A stretch of DNA of 64,000 nucleotides from Brassicibacter mesophilus (lineage in GTDB: Bacteria > Bacillota > Clostridia > Tissierellales > Proteiniboraceae). This document shows, in pieces, positions 35,105-44,198 of the stretch; position 1 is the stretch's first letter, and the number at the start of each line of letters is the position of its first letter. Location of the stretch: NCBI RefSeq assembly GCF_050433385.1, contig NZ_JBNPXI010000007.1, positions 62,001-126,000 on the forward strand. The letters run 5' to 3'. A program made the position numbers and the translations under genes. The notes under the pieces were generated by a model. That model was not told where the DNA came from. It did not search any database and saw only the letters and a program-made list of their open reading frames with translations.

Positions 35105-35224
35105 TTAGAAAACTCTAATTAAATAAAAAACTAATAAAACTAAAATTATATGTAAAATCCACCATGTAATAGATAAAAATCTAAACCTACCATTATCAAA
35201 AAATTTTCTTTTGTTTTTGTCCAT
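35105..35224 (-). CDS. Small single-span membrane protein, unknown function
   Basis: A 39-residue frame with a strong binding site (ATAGGAGGATTCAA) starting MDKNKRKFFDNGRFRFL. The N-terminal half is basic. The rest (about residues 17-37, ITWWILHIILVLLVFYLIR) is one hydrophobic helix, so a positive-inside, C-out orientation is likely. It lies alone between proS and gltX, just after the proS terminator. I do not recognise a family. Confidence 0.6.
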   Translation of the reverse strand: MDKNKRKFFDNGRFRFLSITWWILHIILVLLVFYLIRVF

Positions 35225-35285
35225 TTGAATCCTCCTATACTCACTTGTATAACAATATGTTTTACAAAACAAGTCAAGTATATGC

Positions 35286-35318
35286 AAAACCACTCGTGCT
35301 TAAAAGTACGAGTGGTTT
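35286..35318 (-). terminator. Terminator after proS
   Basis: Stem AACCACTCGT/ACGAGTGGTT with a TTTT start of U-run on the minus strand, 15 bp after the proS stop. Confidence 0.8.
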
Positions 35319-35333
35319 CTATTTATCTTTTAT

Positions 35334-37064
35334 TTAGAAACCCAATCCTTGAGCTTCAAACTCAGCCTTTATTCTATCCATGATTTCACTTACATTTATC
35401 TCTAATTTTTCTCCTTCTCTCCTAAGTGAAAATTCAACAATTTCTTCATTTGCTTTTCTTCCTACTGTAATTCTAATTGGCACTCCTATCAAATCTGCAT
35501 CTTTGAATTTTACTCCTGGTCTTTCATTTCTATCATCCAACAAAACCTCTAAACCAGCTTTTTTTAATTCATCATAAAGCTTCTCACCAAGTGCTAATTG
35601 CTCTTCATTTTTAGTGCTTACTATTGTAACTAAAGCATGATAAGGAGCTACTGATAGAGGCCATATAATACCATTTTCGTCGTAGCACTGTTCGATTATT
35701 GCTGCCATTGTTCTAGATACTCCAACGCCATGTGATCCCATAAATATCTTCTTATCCTTACCATTTTCGTCAAGGAATGTTGCATTTAATCCATCACTAT
35801 ATTTTGTTCCTAACTGGAATATATTCCCTACTTCTACTCCTCTATCCATCTTAAGAGCGCTTCCACACTTAGGACATATATCTCCCTCTTGAACTAATAG
35901 TAAATCTTCTACAACTTCTGCCGTAAAGTCTCTACCATAGTTTACATTCTTGATGTGATAGTCAGTTTCATTTGCACCAATTATGAAGTTTTTCATCTTT
36001 GTCACTCGCGAGTCAACTAATACTCTTATATCTTTCTTAAAGCTAATTGGCCCTGCAAATCCAACTTCTGCACCCGTTACTTCTTTTACTATTTCAGCAT
36101 CTGCCATAACAAGCTCATGTTCTGGAATACCAAGTACTTTTACTAGTTTTATTTCATTTAATTCTCTATCTCCTGGTATTAAGACAGCTACAACTTCATC
36201 TTTAGCCATGTAAATTAATGTCTTTACAAATCTATCAGCAGATGTATTAAAGAATTCATGTAGTTGTTCTATAGTCTTGATATTAGGTGTATGCACCTTT
36301 TCACTCTGGAGCTCTTCACCAGCACCAGTATTTTCTTTTACTTCATATATGCATTTAGCTTTTTCATCTGTTGCAGCATAGTTACAGTGATCACAGTATG
36401 CCATTTGACTCTCTCCAAACTCAGACATAGCCATAAACTCGTGAGAATCGCTTCCTCCCATGGCACCAGAATCACCTTCAACTACTTTAAATCTCAACCC
36501 ACATCTAGTGAATATTTTCTCGTATGCTTTCCACATATCTTCATATGATTTTTTCATGCCCTCTTCATCAATATCAAATGTGTATGCGTCTTTCATAATA
36601 AATTCTCTACATCTCATAAGCCCAAATCTAGGTCTCTTCTCATCTCTATATTTTGTCTGTATCTGGTATAAGCTTAAAGGAAGCTGTTTGTATGATTTTA
36701 CCTCATGCCTTATGAGATCAGTAAATATCTCTTCATGTGTTGGCCCTAAACAAAACTGTCTTTCATTTCTGTCACGTAATCTAAACATTTCTGGACCAAA
36801 ATCAGCCCATCGTCCACTTTCTTGCCATAGTTCTGCAGGTTGAATAGCCGACATCAATAATTCTTGAGAGTCTATTGCATCCATTTCCTCTCTAACGATA
36901 TCCTCAATCTTTTTAATGACTCTATATCCAAGTGGTAAATATGAGTAAACTCCTGATACAAGCTTTCTTATCATCCCAGCTCTAAGTAAAAGCTGATGGC
37001 TTGGAAGTTCCGCCTCTGAAGGTACTTCTCTTAACGTTGGCATATATAGCTTTGACATTTTCAT
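35334..37064 (-). CDS. proS: Prolyl-tRNA synthetase
   Basis: Class II bacterial-type enzyme of 576 residues. It has the motif 2 segment FRDEKRPRFGLMRCREF-like region (YRDEKRPRFGLMRCREF), an inserted editing domain (about residues 225-405) and a C-terminal anticodon-binding domain. The inserted domain deacylates Ala-tRNA-Pro in this family. The first ATG was chosen by spacing to GAGGAG. A T-box precedes it. Confidence 0.96.
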   Translation of the reverse strand: MKMSKLYMPTLREVPSEAELPSHQLLLRAGMIRKLVSGVYSYLPLGYRVIKKIEDIVREEMDAIDSQELLMSAIQPAELWQESGRWADFGPEMFRLRDRNERQFCLGPTHEEIFTDLIRHEVKSYKQLPLSLYQIQTKYRDEKRPRFGLMRCREFIMKDAYTFDIDEEGMKKSYEDMWKAYEKIFTRCGLRFKVVEGDSGAMGGSDSHEFMAMSEFGESQMAYCDHCNYAATDEKAKCIYEVKENTGAGEELQSEKVHTPNIKTIEQLHEFFNTSADRFVKTLIYMAKDEVVAVLIPGDRELNEIKLVKVLGIPEHELVMADAEIVKEVTGAEVGFAGPISFKKDIRVLVDSRVTKMKNFIIGANETDYHIKNVNYGRDFTAEVVEDLLLVQEGDICPKCGSALKMDRGVEVGNIFQLGTKYSDGLNATFLDENGKDKKIFMGSHGVGVSRTMAAIIEQCYDENGIIWPLSVAPYHALVTIVSTKNEEQLALGEKLYDELKKAGLEVLLDDRNERPGVKFKDADLIGVPIRITVGRKANEEIVEFSLRREGEKLEINVSEIMDRIKAEFEAQGLGF

Positions 37065-37099
37065 GCTTTGTCACTCCTCACACTTTATTTTTAAAATAT

Positions 37100-37330
37100 A
37101 AAAACCTTCATCCCAAACAAGGGACGAAGGTTATCCGCGGTACCACCCTAATAGACTATAAAATAGCCCACTCTAGACATTATAACGGAAAAACCGTCTG
37201 GACGTTCAATCCAGAAGCTCTAGGACAGGTTCAATATTCATAGGGTCAGAAATCTTTCAGCCATGGATTTCCTCTCTTAAGACCATAAATACCTACTATT
37301 TCCCTTCACAGCATTTATATTATTTTGCAT
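37100..37330 (-). promoter_or_regulatory. T-box leader, proline specifier (CCU)
   Basis: Minus-strand AGGGTGGTACCGCGGAT (37133-37149) is a full T-box motif, followed by a GAAGG...CCTTC-type terminator (37100-37132) with a T-run. The putative specifier CCT lies in GAACCTGTCC (37227-37229) and fits proline and downstream proS, though the exact register is read by eye. No gene lies in 37065-37403 apart from this leader. Confidence 0.9.
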
Positions 37331-37403
37331 CAATTTTAAATTAATATTACTAAAAAAAATTTTTTTTGTCAAACATAATTTTACAACTGATAATTTTAGA
37401 TAA

Positions 37404-37880
37404 TTAATTCCTCTTTATCAAAATGCACACGGCTTGTGATGATATTCCTTCTTCTCTTCCTTCAAATCCAAGTTTTTCAGTAGTAGTTGCTTTTACACTT
37501 ATATTGTCTTTAGATGTCCTTAAAACACTCGCTATGTTATCTCGCATTTGGTCTATATATGGCGCAAGCTTTGGTCTCTGTGCTGCAACAACACAGTCTA
37601 TGTTCCCAATACTATATCCTTTGTCAATCATTAACTCACAAGTTCTTTCAAGTAGCTTCATACTAGATATGTCTTTGTAGCTATTGTCTGTATCTGGGAA
37701 GTGCTTCCCTATATCTCCTAATGCTAATGCTCCTATTATGCTATCCATTACAGCATGGACTAATACATCAGCATCTGAATGTCCTAGCAGACCCTTTTCA
37801 TGACTGATTTCAGCTCCTCCTAATATAAGCTTTCTTCCTTCAACTAGCTTATGTACATCATACCCTATACCAATTCTCAT
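37404..37880 (-). CDS. ispF: 2-C-methyl-D-erythritol 2,4-cyclodiphosphate synthase
   Basis: Non-mevalonate isoprenoid enzyme that cyclises CDP-methylerythritol 2-phosphate. The 158-residue product has metal ligands in GYDVHK (Asp8, His10) and GHSDADVLVHAVMD. Its ATG overlaps the ispD stop by 4 bp (ATGA), so the two are coupled. It completes a two-gene unit. Confidence 0.97.
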   Translation of the reverse strand: MRIGIGYDVHKLVEGRKLILGGAEISHEKGLLGHSDADVLVHAVMDSIIGALALGDIGKHFPDTDNSYKDISSMKLLERTCELMIDKGYSIGNIDCVVAAQRPKLAPYIDQMRDNIASVLRTSKDNISVKATTTEKLGFEGREEGISSQAVCILIKRN

Positions 37881-38584
37881 ATTCTTTCTCCTTTACTAAA
37901 AGTCTCTGCTATCTTTAAATCCTCTGGAGTAGTTATCTTTATATTCTCGTATGAGCCTCTTATCATCTTAACACTATGTCCAAGCTTCTCAACAAGCATA
38001 CTATCATCTGTTGCTTTTTGTTTATATTTTTTTGCATTTTCATGAGCTTTTACTATTAATTTGTATGCAAATGCTTGAGGAGTGTGCACAGCCCAAAGTG
38101 TGTTTCGAGCAGGCGTATCTATGATAGTATTGGTATCATCTATTACTTTTATAGTATCTTTTACAGGTACGCCTATTACACATGCCTCGTATTCAAGGAC
38201 TGCTTTAATACATTCTGTAATCTCGTCATTTTTTATAAATGGTCTTACTCCATCATGTATTAAAACTATATCACATAACTTATTTGCATGCATAAGCCCG
38301 TTATACACCGAATCCTGTCTTTCTTCGCCACCAGCTACTATATGTACAACTTTATTAAAAGAATACCTACAAACAACTTCTCTTTTACAATATTCTCTTT
38401 CTTCATCTCTTGTTACTACTATGATTTCATCAATATATTCATTGTCTTCAAATTTCTGTATAGTATGAGCTAGTATTGGTCTATTCTCTAACATTAGATA
38501 TTGCTTGTTGATTTCTGCACCCATTCTCTTGCCCATTCCAGCCGCAACTACTATAACAGAAACATACTTGTTATTATACGCCAC
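37877..38584 (-). CDS. ispD: 2-C-methyl-D-erythritol 4-phosphate cytidylyltransferase
   Basis: Makes CDP-methylerythritol from CTP and MEP. The 235-residue product has the nucleotide-binding VAAGMGKRMGAEINKQYL motif near residue 13 and the HDGVRPFI motif. The start is GTG, 6 nt after GAGGTGAT. It is the first gene of the ispD-ispF pair. Confidence 0.96.
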   Translation of the reverse strand: MAYNNKYVSVIVVAAGMGKRMGAEINKQYLMLENRPILAHTIQKFEDNEYIDEIIVVTRDEEREYCKREVVCRYSFNKVVHIVAGGEERQDSVYNGLMHANKLCDIVLIHDGVRPFIKNDEITECIKAVLEYEACVIGVPVKDTIKVIDDTNTIIDTPARNTLWAVHTPQAFAYKLIVKAHENAKKYKQKATDDSMLVEKLGHSVKMIRGSYENIKITTPEDLKIAETFSKGERI

Positions 38585-38630
38585 TTTATCACCTCACAAA
38601 CATTATCTAAACTGAAATTAGTATGAATAA

Positions 38631-38653
38631 AAGACCCAACAAATGTTGGGCCC
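38631..38653 (-). terminator. Terminator after the PIN-TRAM gene
   Basis: Minus-strand stem CCCAACA/TGTTGGG with a 2-nt loop followed by TCTTTTATT, about 50 bp after the stop at 38701. Confidence 0.8.
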
Positions 38654-38700
38654 TAATATCATTATATAATACCATTATACAATATTAAACTATTGTACAG

Positions 38701-39813
38701 CTATACTGCTTTATCAACCATCGATTTTGGCTTTGCAAATATCATTCTTCCTGCAGCTGTTTGTAGTACACTTGTTACTAAAACTCCAATAGTTTCTCCT
38801 ATATGCTTTTTACCTCCATCTACAACTATCATAGTTCCGTCGTCTAAGTAGGCTACGCCTTGACCAGACTCTTTGCCATCCTTAATAACCTGAACAAGCA
38901 TTTCTTCACCTGGTAATACTACTGGCTTTATAGCATTAGCTAATTCATTTATATTTAAGACATCTACTCCATGAAACTCTGCTACCTTATTCAAGTTATA
39001 GTCATTAGTAACAACCTTGCCTTTAAGGTACTGAGACAGTTTTAAAAGCTTACTATCTACTTCAGCGATGTCTTCAAAGTCTTTTTCATGTATTATAACT
39101 TCAATATCTAGTTCTTTCTGAATTTTGTTTAGTATGTCAAGTCCTCTTCTACCTCTATTTCTTTTTAAAGCATCTGATGAGTCTGCTATCCTTTGGAGCT
39201 CTTCAAGAACAAACTCTGGTATCACCAAAGGCCCTTCTACAAAGCCTGTTTTACACAAGTCAGCTATTCTTCCATCTATTATAACACTAGTATCTAAAAT
39301 TTTAGGTTTAACAGTTGACGTACTCTTAGATGGTTTTTCCTTGCTACTACTTTTCTTAATCATGCTTAAAGCATTTGTAAAATCATCCCTTTTCTTAGTA
39401 GGGATTATTACTCCCAAATACCCAAGAAGTATATAGAACAAGATTGAAATTATAAGTCCTACATAAGGTATTGCAAGTAATAACTGACTTAATAAATATG
39501 CAATGAGAAGACCAAATATAAGTCCTACTGCACCAAGTATTATGTCGGAAGCAGGAATTTTTTGTATTTCTCCTTCTACGCTATAAATTAAGTTCCTGCC
39601 AAGTTTCATTATTTTTGGAGATATTATAAAAAATATAATTCCAAAAATTACGCCTACTCCAATATATGTGTATGACGTTATATGAATTTTATCGAGAAAG
39701 ATTAACAGTCCAGAAGCTTCTAGCAGTGCCATTATTCCGATACCTAGAGACATACCAAGCAAAGTGAAAAAACCTCTTAAAATTCTGTTTATCACTTTGA
39801 TCTTATTAACCAT
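38701..39813 (-). CDS. Membrane PIN-TRAM domain protein (YacL family)
   Basis: The 370-residue product has four predicted membrane helices (about residues 13-35, 46-65, 85-110, 112-137), a PIN nuclease domain (about 170-290) with acidic residues in LDTSVIIDGR, EFVLEEL and VTNDYNL, and a C-terminal TRAM domain (about 300-360). B. subtilis YacL is the family type; its RNA substrate is unknown. It sits between carD and ispD, the same order as in many Firmicutes. Confidence 0.88.
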   Translation of the reverse strand: MVNKIKVINRILRGFFTLLGMSLGIGIMALLEASGLLIFLDKIHITSYTYIGVGVIFGIIFFIISPKIMKLGRNLIYSVEGEIQKIPASDIILGAVGLIFGLLIAYLLSQLLLAIPYVGLIISILFYILLGYLGVIIPTKKRDDFTNALSMIKKSSSKEKPSKSTSTVKPKILDTSVIIDGRIADLCKTGFVEGPLVIPEFVLEELQRIADSSDALKRNRGRRGLDILNKIQKELDIEVIIHEKDFEDIAEVDSKLLKLSQYLKGKVVTNDYNLNKVAEFHGVDVLNINELANAIKPVVLPGEEMLVQVIKDGKESGQGVAYLDDGTMIVVDGGKKHIGETIGVLVTSVLQTAAGRMIFAKPKSMVDKAV

Positions 39814-39950
39814 TTAATTATCACCTCCTATTATATTTATTTCCATTATATCAATATTCTATAACTAATTTACCACATTTTTCAATATAATATATCAAAG
39901 TTATTGCATTGTTACCAAATTGTAATATACTGTTACCCAAAAATGCCCAT

Positions 39951-39979
39951 AAAAAACAAGCGTCTATCAAAAAGACGCC
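39951..39979 (-). terminator. Terminator at the end of carD
   Basis: Stem GCGTCT/AGACGC (39960-39965 with 39973-39978) followed on the minus strand by TTGTTTTTT. It abuts the carD stop codon. Confidence 0.8.
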
Positions 39980-40455
39980 TACTTAATCATTTCATTAATT
40001 AAGTTTTCAGCTTCCATCTGCTCTATGCTTTTTGCAAGAACAATTTCACTAACAAGCATTTGTTTTGCATTATTGAGCATTTTTCTTTCTCCTGTTGATA
40101 ATCCTTTTTCTCTGTCTCTTATTATAAGATTTCGAACAACACTAGCTATTTCATATATATCTCCACTTTTTATCTTATCCATATTAGCTCTGTATCTTCT
40201 GTTCCAGTTTTGTGGCATTTTTGTCTTATTATCAGATAAAACAGCTAGTACCTGTTCAATCTCCTCATTATTAATGACTTCTCTAATACCGATGTCTTCT
40301 ATGCTATCAATTGGAACCATAACCTTCATGTCACCCATAGGCATTTTCATTATATAGTACTTTCTTTTTTTACCTAGGATTTCTTTTTCTTCTATGGCTA
40401 CTATAATTCCTGCTCCATGCATAGGATAAACTATTTTGTCACCTATATCAAACAT
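39979..40455 (-). CDS. CarD-family transcription regulator
   Basis: RNA polymerase-binding protein with the CarD/TRCF interaction domain (about residues 1-65, FDIGDKIVYPMHGAGIIVAIEEKE) and a helical C-terminal DNA-contacting domain (about 70-158). Family members stabilise or modulate promoter open complexes. Two tandem sigma-A promoters precede it. The ATG follows AGGAGGTTTGCTTT. Confidence 0.92.
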   Translation of the reverse strand: MFDIGDKIVYPMHGAGIIVAIEEKEILGKKRKYYIMKMPMGDMKVMVPIDSIEDIGIREVINNEEIEQVLAVLSDNKTKMPQNWNRRYRANMDKIKSGDIYEIASVVRNLIIRDREKGLSTGERKMLNNAKQMLVSEIVLAKSIEQMEAENLINEMIK

Positions 40456-40496
40456 AAAGCAAACCTCCTAAAATAAAACATGACCTTCTAATATAT

Positions 40497-40525
40497 AGTA
40501 TACAATAGACACCACTGATTGTCAA
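40497..40525 (-). promoter_or_regulatory. Predicted carD promoter, proximal
   Basis: Minus-strand TTGACA (40520-40525), 17-nt spacer, TATACT (40497-40502), about 42 bp before carD. Confidence 0.75.
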
Positions 40526-40532
40526 ACGAATT

Positions 40533-40562
40533 ATTTTATCACAGATATCAAAAGCTTGTCAA
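40533..40562 (-). promoter_or_regulatory. Predicted carD promoter, distal
   Basis: Minus-strand TTGACA (40557-40562), 18-nt spacer, TAAAAT (40533-40538). It lies back-to-back with the plus-strand promoter at 40575, only 12 bp between the -35 boxes. Confidence 0.6.
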
Positions 40563-40574
40563 CTTAAATTTAAA

Positions 40575-40604
40575 TTGACAAAAAGTTATAAATATAAGTA
40601 TAAT
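40575..40604 (+). promoter_or_regulatory. Predicted sigma-A promoter of the divergent gene
   Basis: TTGACA (40575-40580), 18-nt spacer, TATAAT (40599-40604): both hexamers match consensus. It drives the plus-strand gene starting at 40639. Confidence 0.85.
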
Positions 40605-40638
40605 TAAATTAGATATGAACTTGAATAGAGGTGATTTA

Positions 40639-41034
40639 ATGAACAACAACTTAATCTGTGACAATTTTCAAAGTAAAGTATCTGATGTGTTAGTTAGGCA
40701 TAAAAGTATATTAGACATAATTTCAAAGTTCGAGGAATCAAATTCTAGGGTTAATAGAGCTGTAGTTAAATCTGCAACATCGTGTGGTTGTATTTCAATA
40801 AACGCTAGCAAGCAAGAGTACAATAAAGAGACACTACAGGAGGTTAAGAACCATTTAAAAACACATGTAGAAGGTGAGCTCTGTGAAAGCTGTAAAGAAA
40901 AGATCGAGGAAGAAATAGGAAACCACATGTTTTATATTGCTTCTTTGTGCAACACTTTAGGCTTGAGTCTAAATGAAATTATAGAAAAAGAACTTAAAGA
41001 ACTTAAAACATTGGGGATATACAGGCTTTTATGA
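40639..41034 (+). CDS. Conserved clostridial protein of unknown function
   Basis: The 131-residue product starts MNNNLICDNFQSKVSDVLVR after AGAGGTGATTTA; an upstream in-frame ATG lacks a binding site. It is mainly helical, with the conserved-looking motif SATSCGCISINASKQ in the middle, a CESCKEK pair, and LASLCNTLGLSLNEI near the end. I believe similar small proteins occur beside these stress genes in other Clostridia, but I cannot name a function. The three Cys clusters might bind metal. It is one of few plus-strand genes here and ends in a shared terminator. Confidence 0.8.
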   Translation: MNNNLICDNFQSKVSDVLVRHKSILDIISKFEESNSRVNRAVVKSATSCGCISINASKQEYNKETLQEVKNHLKTHVEGELCESCKEKIEEEIGNHMFYIASLCNTLGLSLNEIIEKELKELKTLGIYRLL

Positions 41035-41070
41035 TATATAAAACGGGTCATCTGTGACCCGTTTTATATA
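41035..41070. terminator. Bidirectional terminator
   Basis: A perfect 16-bp palindromic stem with loop TCTG. TTTTATATA follows on either strand. It ends the plus-strand gene at 41034 and the converging disA gene, whose stop codon lies within the hairpin. Confidence 0.92.
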
Positions 41071-42143
41071 TGCCTATCTAATAATGACTGCTCTTGAAAT
41101 CTTCTTAATCCTTCTTTTATTGACCTGGCTCTAATCTCACCTATACCTTCAACTGCATCTAATTGAGAAATTGAAGCTTTAAGTATTTCTTGAAAAGATC
41201 CAAACATTCCTATTACATTCTCTAAAACACTAAATGGGAGTCTTGGGATTTTATTTAGTATTCTATATCCCTTAGGAAATATGTTTAAATCCAACGAATT
41301 GATTCCATCATCATACCCTAGTAATTTTGCAATAATTGTTAAATCTAATAATTCTTCAGATGACAAAGCTTTTATCTGCTTAATTATATCTTCATGATTT
41401 CTATTTTCAACTGTAATATAATAATCCCTAATAACATTTATGCCATCTTCTTCAGCGTCTCCAGTAAGTTCTTCTAGCTGCATGTCAACGAGTCTGCCTT
41501 CATTACCTAACTCTAGAATATATTTTTCTATTTCTGTAGCAATTCTCATAACCATCTCAGTTCTTTGTAAAACTTTTACTACATCAAATACTGTTACCAA
41601 ATTTTCAAACTCAAGTGCACTTAAATTAGTCATAGCTTGATTTAAAACCGCTTTATATTTTTCTAAGGTCTGTATAGCTTGATTTGCTTTATTCAATATT
41701 TCATTTGTGTCTTTTAAAACGTATTTATGGTTACCCTTGTATAAAGTAATAACATTCCTTCTTTGAGAAATAGAGATTACAAGCTCATTGGTCTGCTTCG
41801 CTACTCTTTCTGCTGTTCTATGACGTATACCAGTCTCTTTCGAAGAGATGAATGGATCAGGAACTAATTGAGCATTAGCAAAAAGAATTTTTTTGTTATC
41901 ATGAGTCAATATTATTGCACCATCCATCTTGGCCAACTCGTATAAATTGGCAGGTGAAAAATCACTGTTTATACTAAATCCTCCATCCACAATACTCATT
42001 ACATCATCGCTATCTCCAACAACAATAAGTGCACCCGTCTTAGCCCTGACAATATTTTCTAACCCTTCTCTTAACGATGTCCCCGGAGCTACAATTTTTA
42101 ATGATTCTAATATAGCATCCTTTTTTACATTTTCATCTTTCAT
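41064..42143 (-). CDS. disA: DNA integrity scanning diadenylate cyclase DisA
   Basis: Makes cyclic di-AMP from two ATP and scans DNA for branched structures. The 359-residue product has the DAC domain with DGA (74-76) and RHRTAER (107-113), a helical linker, and C-terminal helix-hairpin-helix DNA-binding motifs (IGEIRARSIKEGLRR). It starts 8 bp after the radA stop, the conserved pair. Confidence 0.97.
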   Translation of the reverse strand: MKDENVKKDAILESLKIVAPGTSLREGLENIVRAKTGALIVVGDSDDVMSIVDGGFSINSDFSPANLYELAKMDGAIILTHDNKKILFANAQLVPDPFISSKETGIRHRTAERVAKQTNELVISISQRRNVITLYKGNHKYVLKDTNEILNKANQAIQTLEKYKAVLNQAMTNLSALEFENLVTVFDVVKVLQRTEMVMRIATEIEKYILELGNEGRLVDMQLEELTGDAEEDGINVIRDYYITVENRNHEDIIKQIKALSSEELLDLTIIAKLLGYDDGINSLDLNIFPKGYRILNKIPRLPFSVLENVIGMFGSFQEILKASISQLDAVEGIGEIRARSIKEGLRRFQEQSLLDRHI

Positions 42144-42151
42144 TTAGTAAC

Positions 42152-43516
42152 CTACCCTCCTAAAGCAATATCTAACGCATCTATTATGTTAGCTACACCA
42201 ATAACCCTTATGTTATCCATTTTATCTAAACCTTTAAGGTTTGACTTTGGTATTATAGCTGTTTTGAAACCTAACTTGGCAGCTTCGCTCAGTCTTCTCT
42301 CAATAAAGCTTATAGTTCTAAGTTCTCCAGTAAGTCCAACTTCACCCATAACAACAGTCTTCGAATCTATTTCCTTGTCTTTAAAGCTTGATGCAATAGA
42401 GCATATAATTCCTAAATCAATTGCAGGCTCTTTAGTTTGTATACCACCTACTATATTTATATATGAGTCAAAGTTCTGCATCTGAAGTCCTGCTTTTTTT
42501 TCTAAAACAGCCATCATTAAAACTGCTCTATTATAGTCTATTCCAGTAGCTACTCTTCTGGGCATACCAAATGCCGTATAGCTTACTAAAGCTTGAATTT
42601 CTACTAGCATTGGACGTGTACCTTCCATACTTGGGACTACTACTGAGCCAGCCGTATTCGTTGGCCTTCCAGCTAAAAGCATTTCAGAAGGATTCTTTAC
42701 TTGCACTAATCCAACATCTCTCATTTCAAAAACACCTATTTCATTTGTTGATCCAAATCTATTCTTTACACCTCTAAGTATCCTATAAGTATGATGTCGT
42801 TCCCCTTCAAAATACAGTACTGTATCTACCATATGCTCAAGCACCCTTGGTCCAGCTATAGATCCTTCTTTTGTGACATGTCCTACAATAAAAGTAGCCA
42901 TATCCCTTGGTTTAGATAACTTCATCAGAGCAGAGGTAACCTCTCTAACCTGACTTACACTACCAGGCGCTGACTCAATATTAGGACTATAAACTGTTTG
43001 GATAGAGTCAATTATTAATACGTCAGGATTTAGGTTTTCTATTGCATTATTTATTATTTCCATATTCGTTTCAGCTAATATATATAATTCCTGAGCCTTT
43101 ACACTTAATCTATCTGATCTAAGCTTTATTTGTTTCGCAGACTCTTCACCTGAAGCATATAAAACCTTTAAGCCTTTACATGAAATGTTATTAGCAACTT
43201 GTATTAGCAGAGTAGATTTCCCTATACCTGGATCTCCTCCGACTAGAGTCAACGAACCTTTAACTAATCCTCCACCAAGTACTCTATCAAGCTCTTCTAA
43301 ATCAGTAATAATTCTTTCTTCATCTATTACCTTTACGTTAACTAGTTTTTCTAACTTTGCTTCGACAAGACTTTGTGAAATGACTCTTCCTATTTTTTTT
43401 TCATATACTTCTTCTGCAAATGTATTCCACTCGTTACAGGAAGGACATTTTCCTAACCACTTAGGCGATTCATATCCACATTCTTGGCATACATACTTAC
43501 TTTTTAGCTTTGCCAT
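42152..43516 (-). CDS. radA: DNA repair protein RadA (Sms)
   Basis: RecA-like ATPase and helicase that extends recombination intermediates. The 454-residue product has an N-terminal zinc finger (Cys10, 13, 24, 27), Walker A GGDPGIGKST (93-102), the KNRFG motif and a C-terminal Lon-like domain. The start is the ATG after GGGAGGTTATTTT; an upstream extension lacks a site. Confidence 0.96.
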   Translation of the reverse strand: MAKLKSKYVCQECGYESPKWLGKCPSCNEWNTFAEEVYEKKIGRVISQSLVEAKLEKLVNVKVIDEERIITDLEELDRVLGGGLVKGSLTLVGGDPGIGKSTLLIQVANNISCKGLKVLYASGEESAKQIKLRSDRLSVKAQELYILAETNMEIINNAIENLNPDVLIIDSIQTVYSPNIESAPGSVSQVREVTSALMKLSKPRDMATFIVGHVTKEGSIAGPRVLEHMVDTVLYFEGERHHTYRILRGVKNRFGSTNEIGVFEMRDVGLVQVKNPSEMLLAGRPTNTAGSVVVPSMEGTRPMLVEIQALVSYTAFGMPRRVATGIDYNRAVLMMAVLEKKAGLQMQNFDSYINIVGGIQTKEPAIDLGIICSIASSFKDKEIDSKTVVMGEVGLTGELRTISFIERRLSEAAKLGFKTAIIPKSNLKGLDKMDNIRVIGVANIIDALDIALGG

Positions 43517-43622
43517 AAAATAACCTCCCAATAATAGGTTATAATATAATTATTTGTTATCATGTCAATTATTATAGTTTATTATTAACAATATATCAAT
43601 TCGTAGTACATTTTTTGATTAT

Positions 43623-44069
43623 CTATGTAAACATTTTATCTATATCATCTAATGATATAATCCCTTTTTCAATCAAAACTCTTTCTAAAAAAGATACTTT
43701 TTTCTTTAGAATTTCCATTTCTGAACTAGGCACTGTTTTCTCATCACTTTGCATAGATTCAGGTTCTTCAAATTCAATGATTTCCAAAACATGAGTATAT
43801 TCAACATTTTCGTCTTTAAATGGGTTCCCATCAGTATAGTTATAAGTTATTTCTCCCTTTTTTGCTTTAAACTCTAGCATTTCATCAGGGATTTTTAACA
43901 TAAAACTACTATCTTCAAGTATTTGCTTTAATTTTTCATTATCATCATTTCTTACTTTCGTTTCACATTTTATCCTAATTATTCTGTTACTAGTTACTTC
44001 GCTTTTAATAAAATCTCTATTATAATTTTCGACTATTAATTCCATTTCATTAACAAAAATCTTTTTCAT
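43623..44069 (-). CDS. Hypothetical protein between clpC and radA
   Basis: The 148-residue product starts MKKIFVNEMELIVENYNRDF after AGGAGATTACGA; a longer upstream frame was rejected. The first two thirds look like a beta-rich domain (ITYNYTDGNPFKDENVEYTH). The last third has a heptad-like coiled coil (EMEILKKKVSFLERVLIEKG). No signal peptide, membrane helix or catalytic motif is visible. I do not recognise a family. It lies inside an otherwise conserved stress cluster. Confidence 0.7.
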   Translation of the reverse strand: MKKIFVNEMELIVENYNRDFIKSEVTSNRIIRIKCETKVRNDDNEKLKQILEDSSFMLKIPDEMLEFKAKKGEITYNYTDGNPFKDENVEYTHVLEIIEFEEPESMQSDEKTVPSSEMEILKKKVSFLERVLIEKGIISLDDIDKMFT

Positions 44070-44162
44070 TCGTAATCTCCTCTCTTCATTTATGTAGACT
44101 CTTATTATTCTATACAATATTATCAAACTTTTTTATTCTTTTCCATCAGCAATTATTTTTTC

Positions 44163-44198
44163 AAAAAAAGTAGTAAGGATTAAGAACCCTTACTACTT
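44163..44198 (-). terminator. Terminator overlapping the clpC stop
   Basis: An 11-bp stem AAGTAGTAAGG/CCTTACTACTT (44169-44179 with 44188-44198), then TTTTTTT on the minus strand. The clpC stop lies within the first arm. Confidence 0.87.

Noticed and set aside
41035..41070. Palindrome as an operator site
   Set aside because: It has T-runs on both sides and lies between converging genes, so a bidirectional terminator explains it better.
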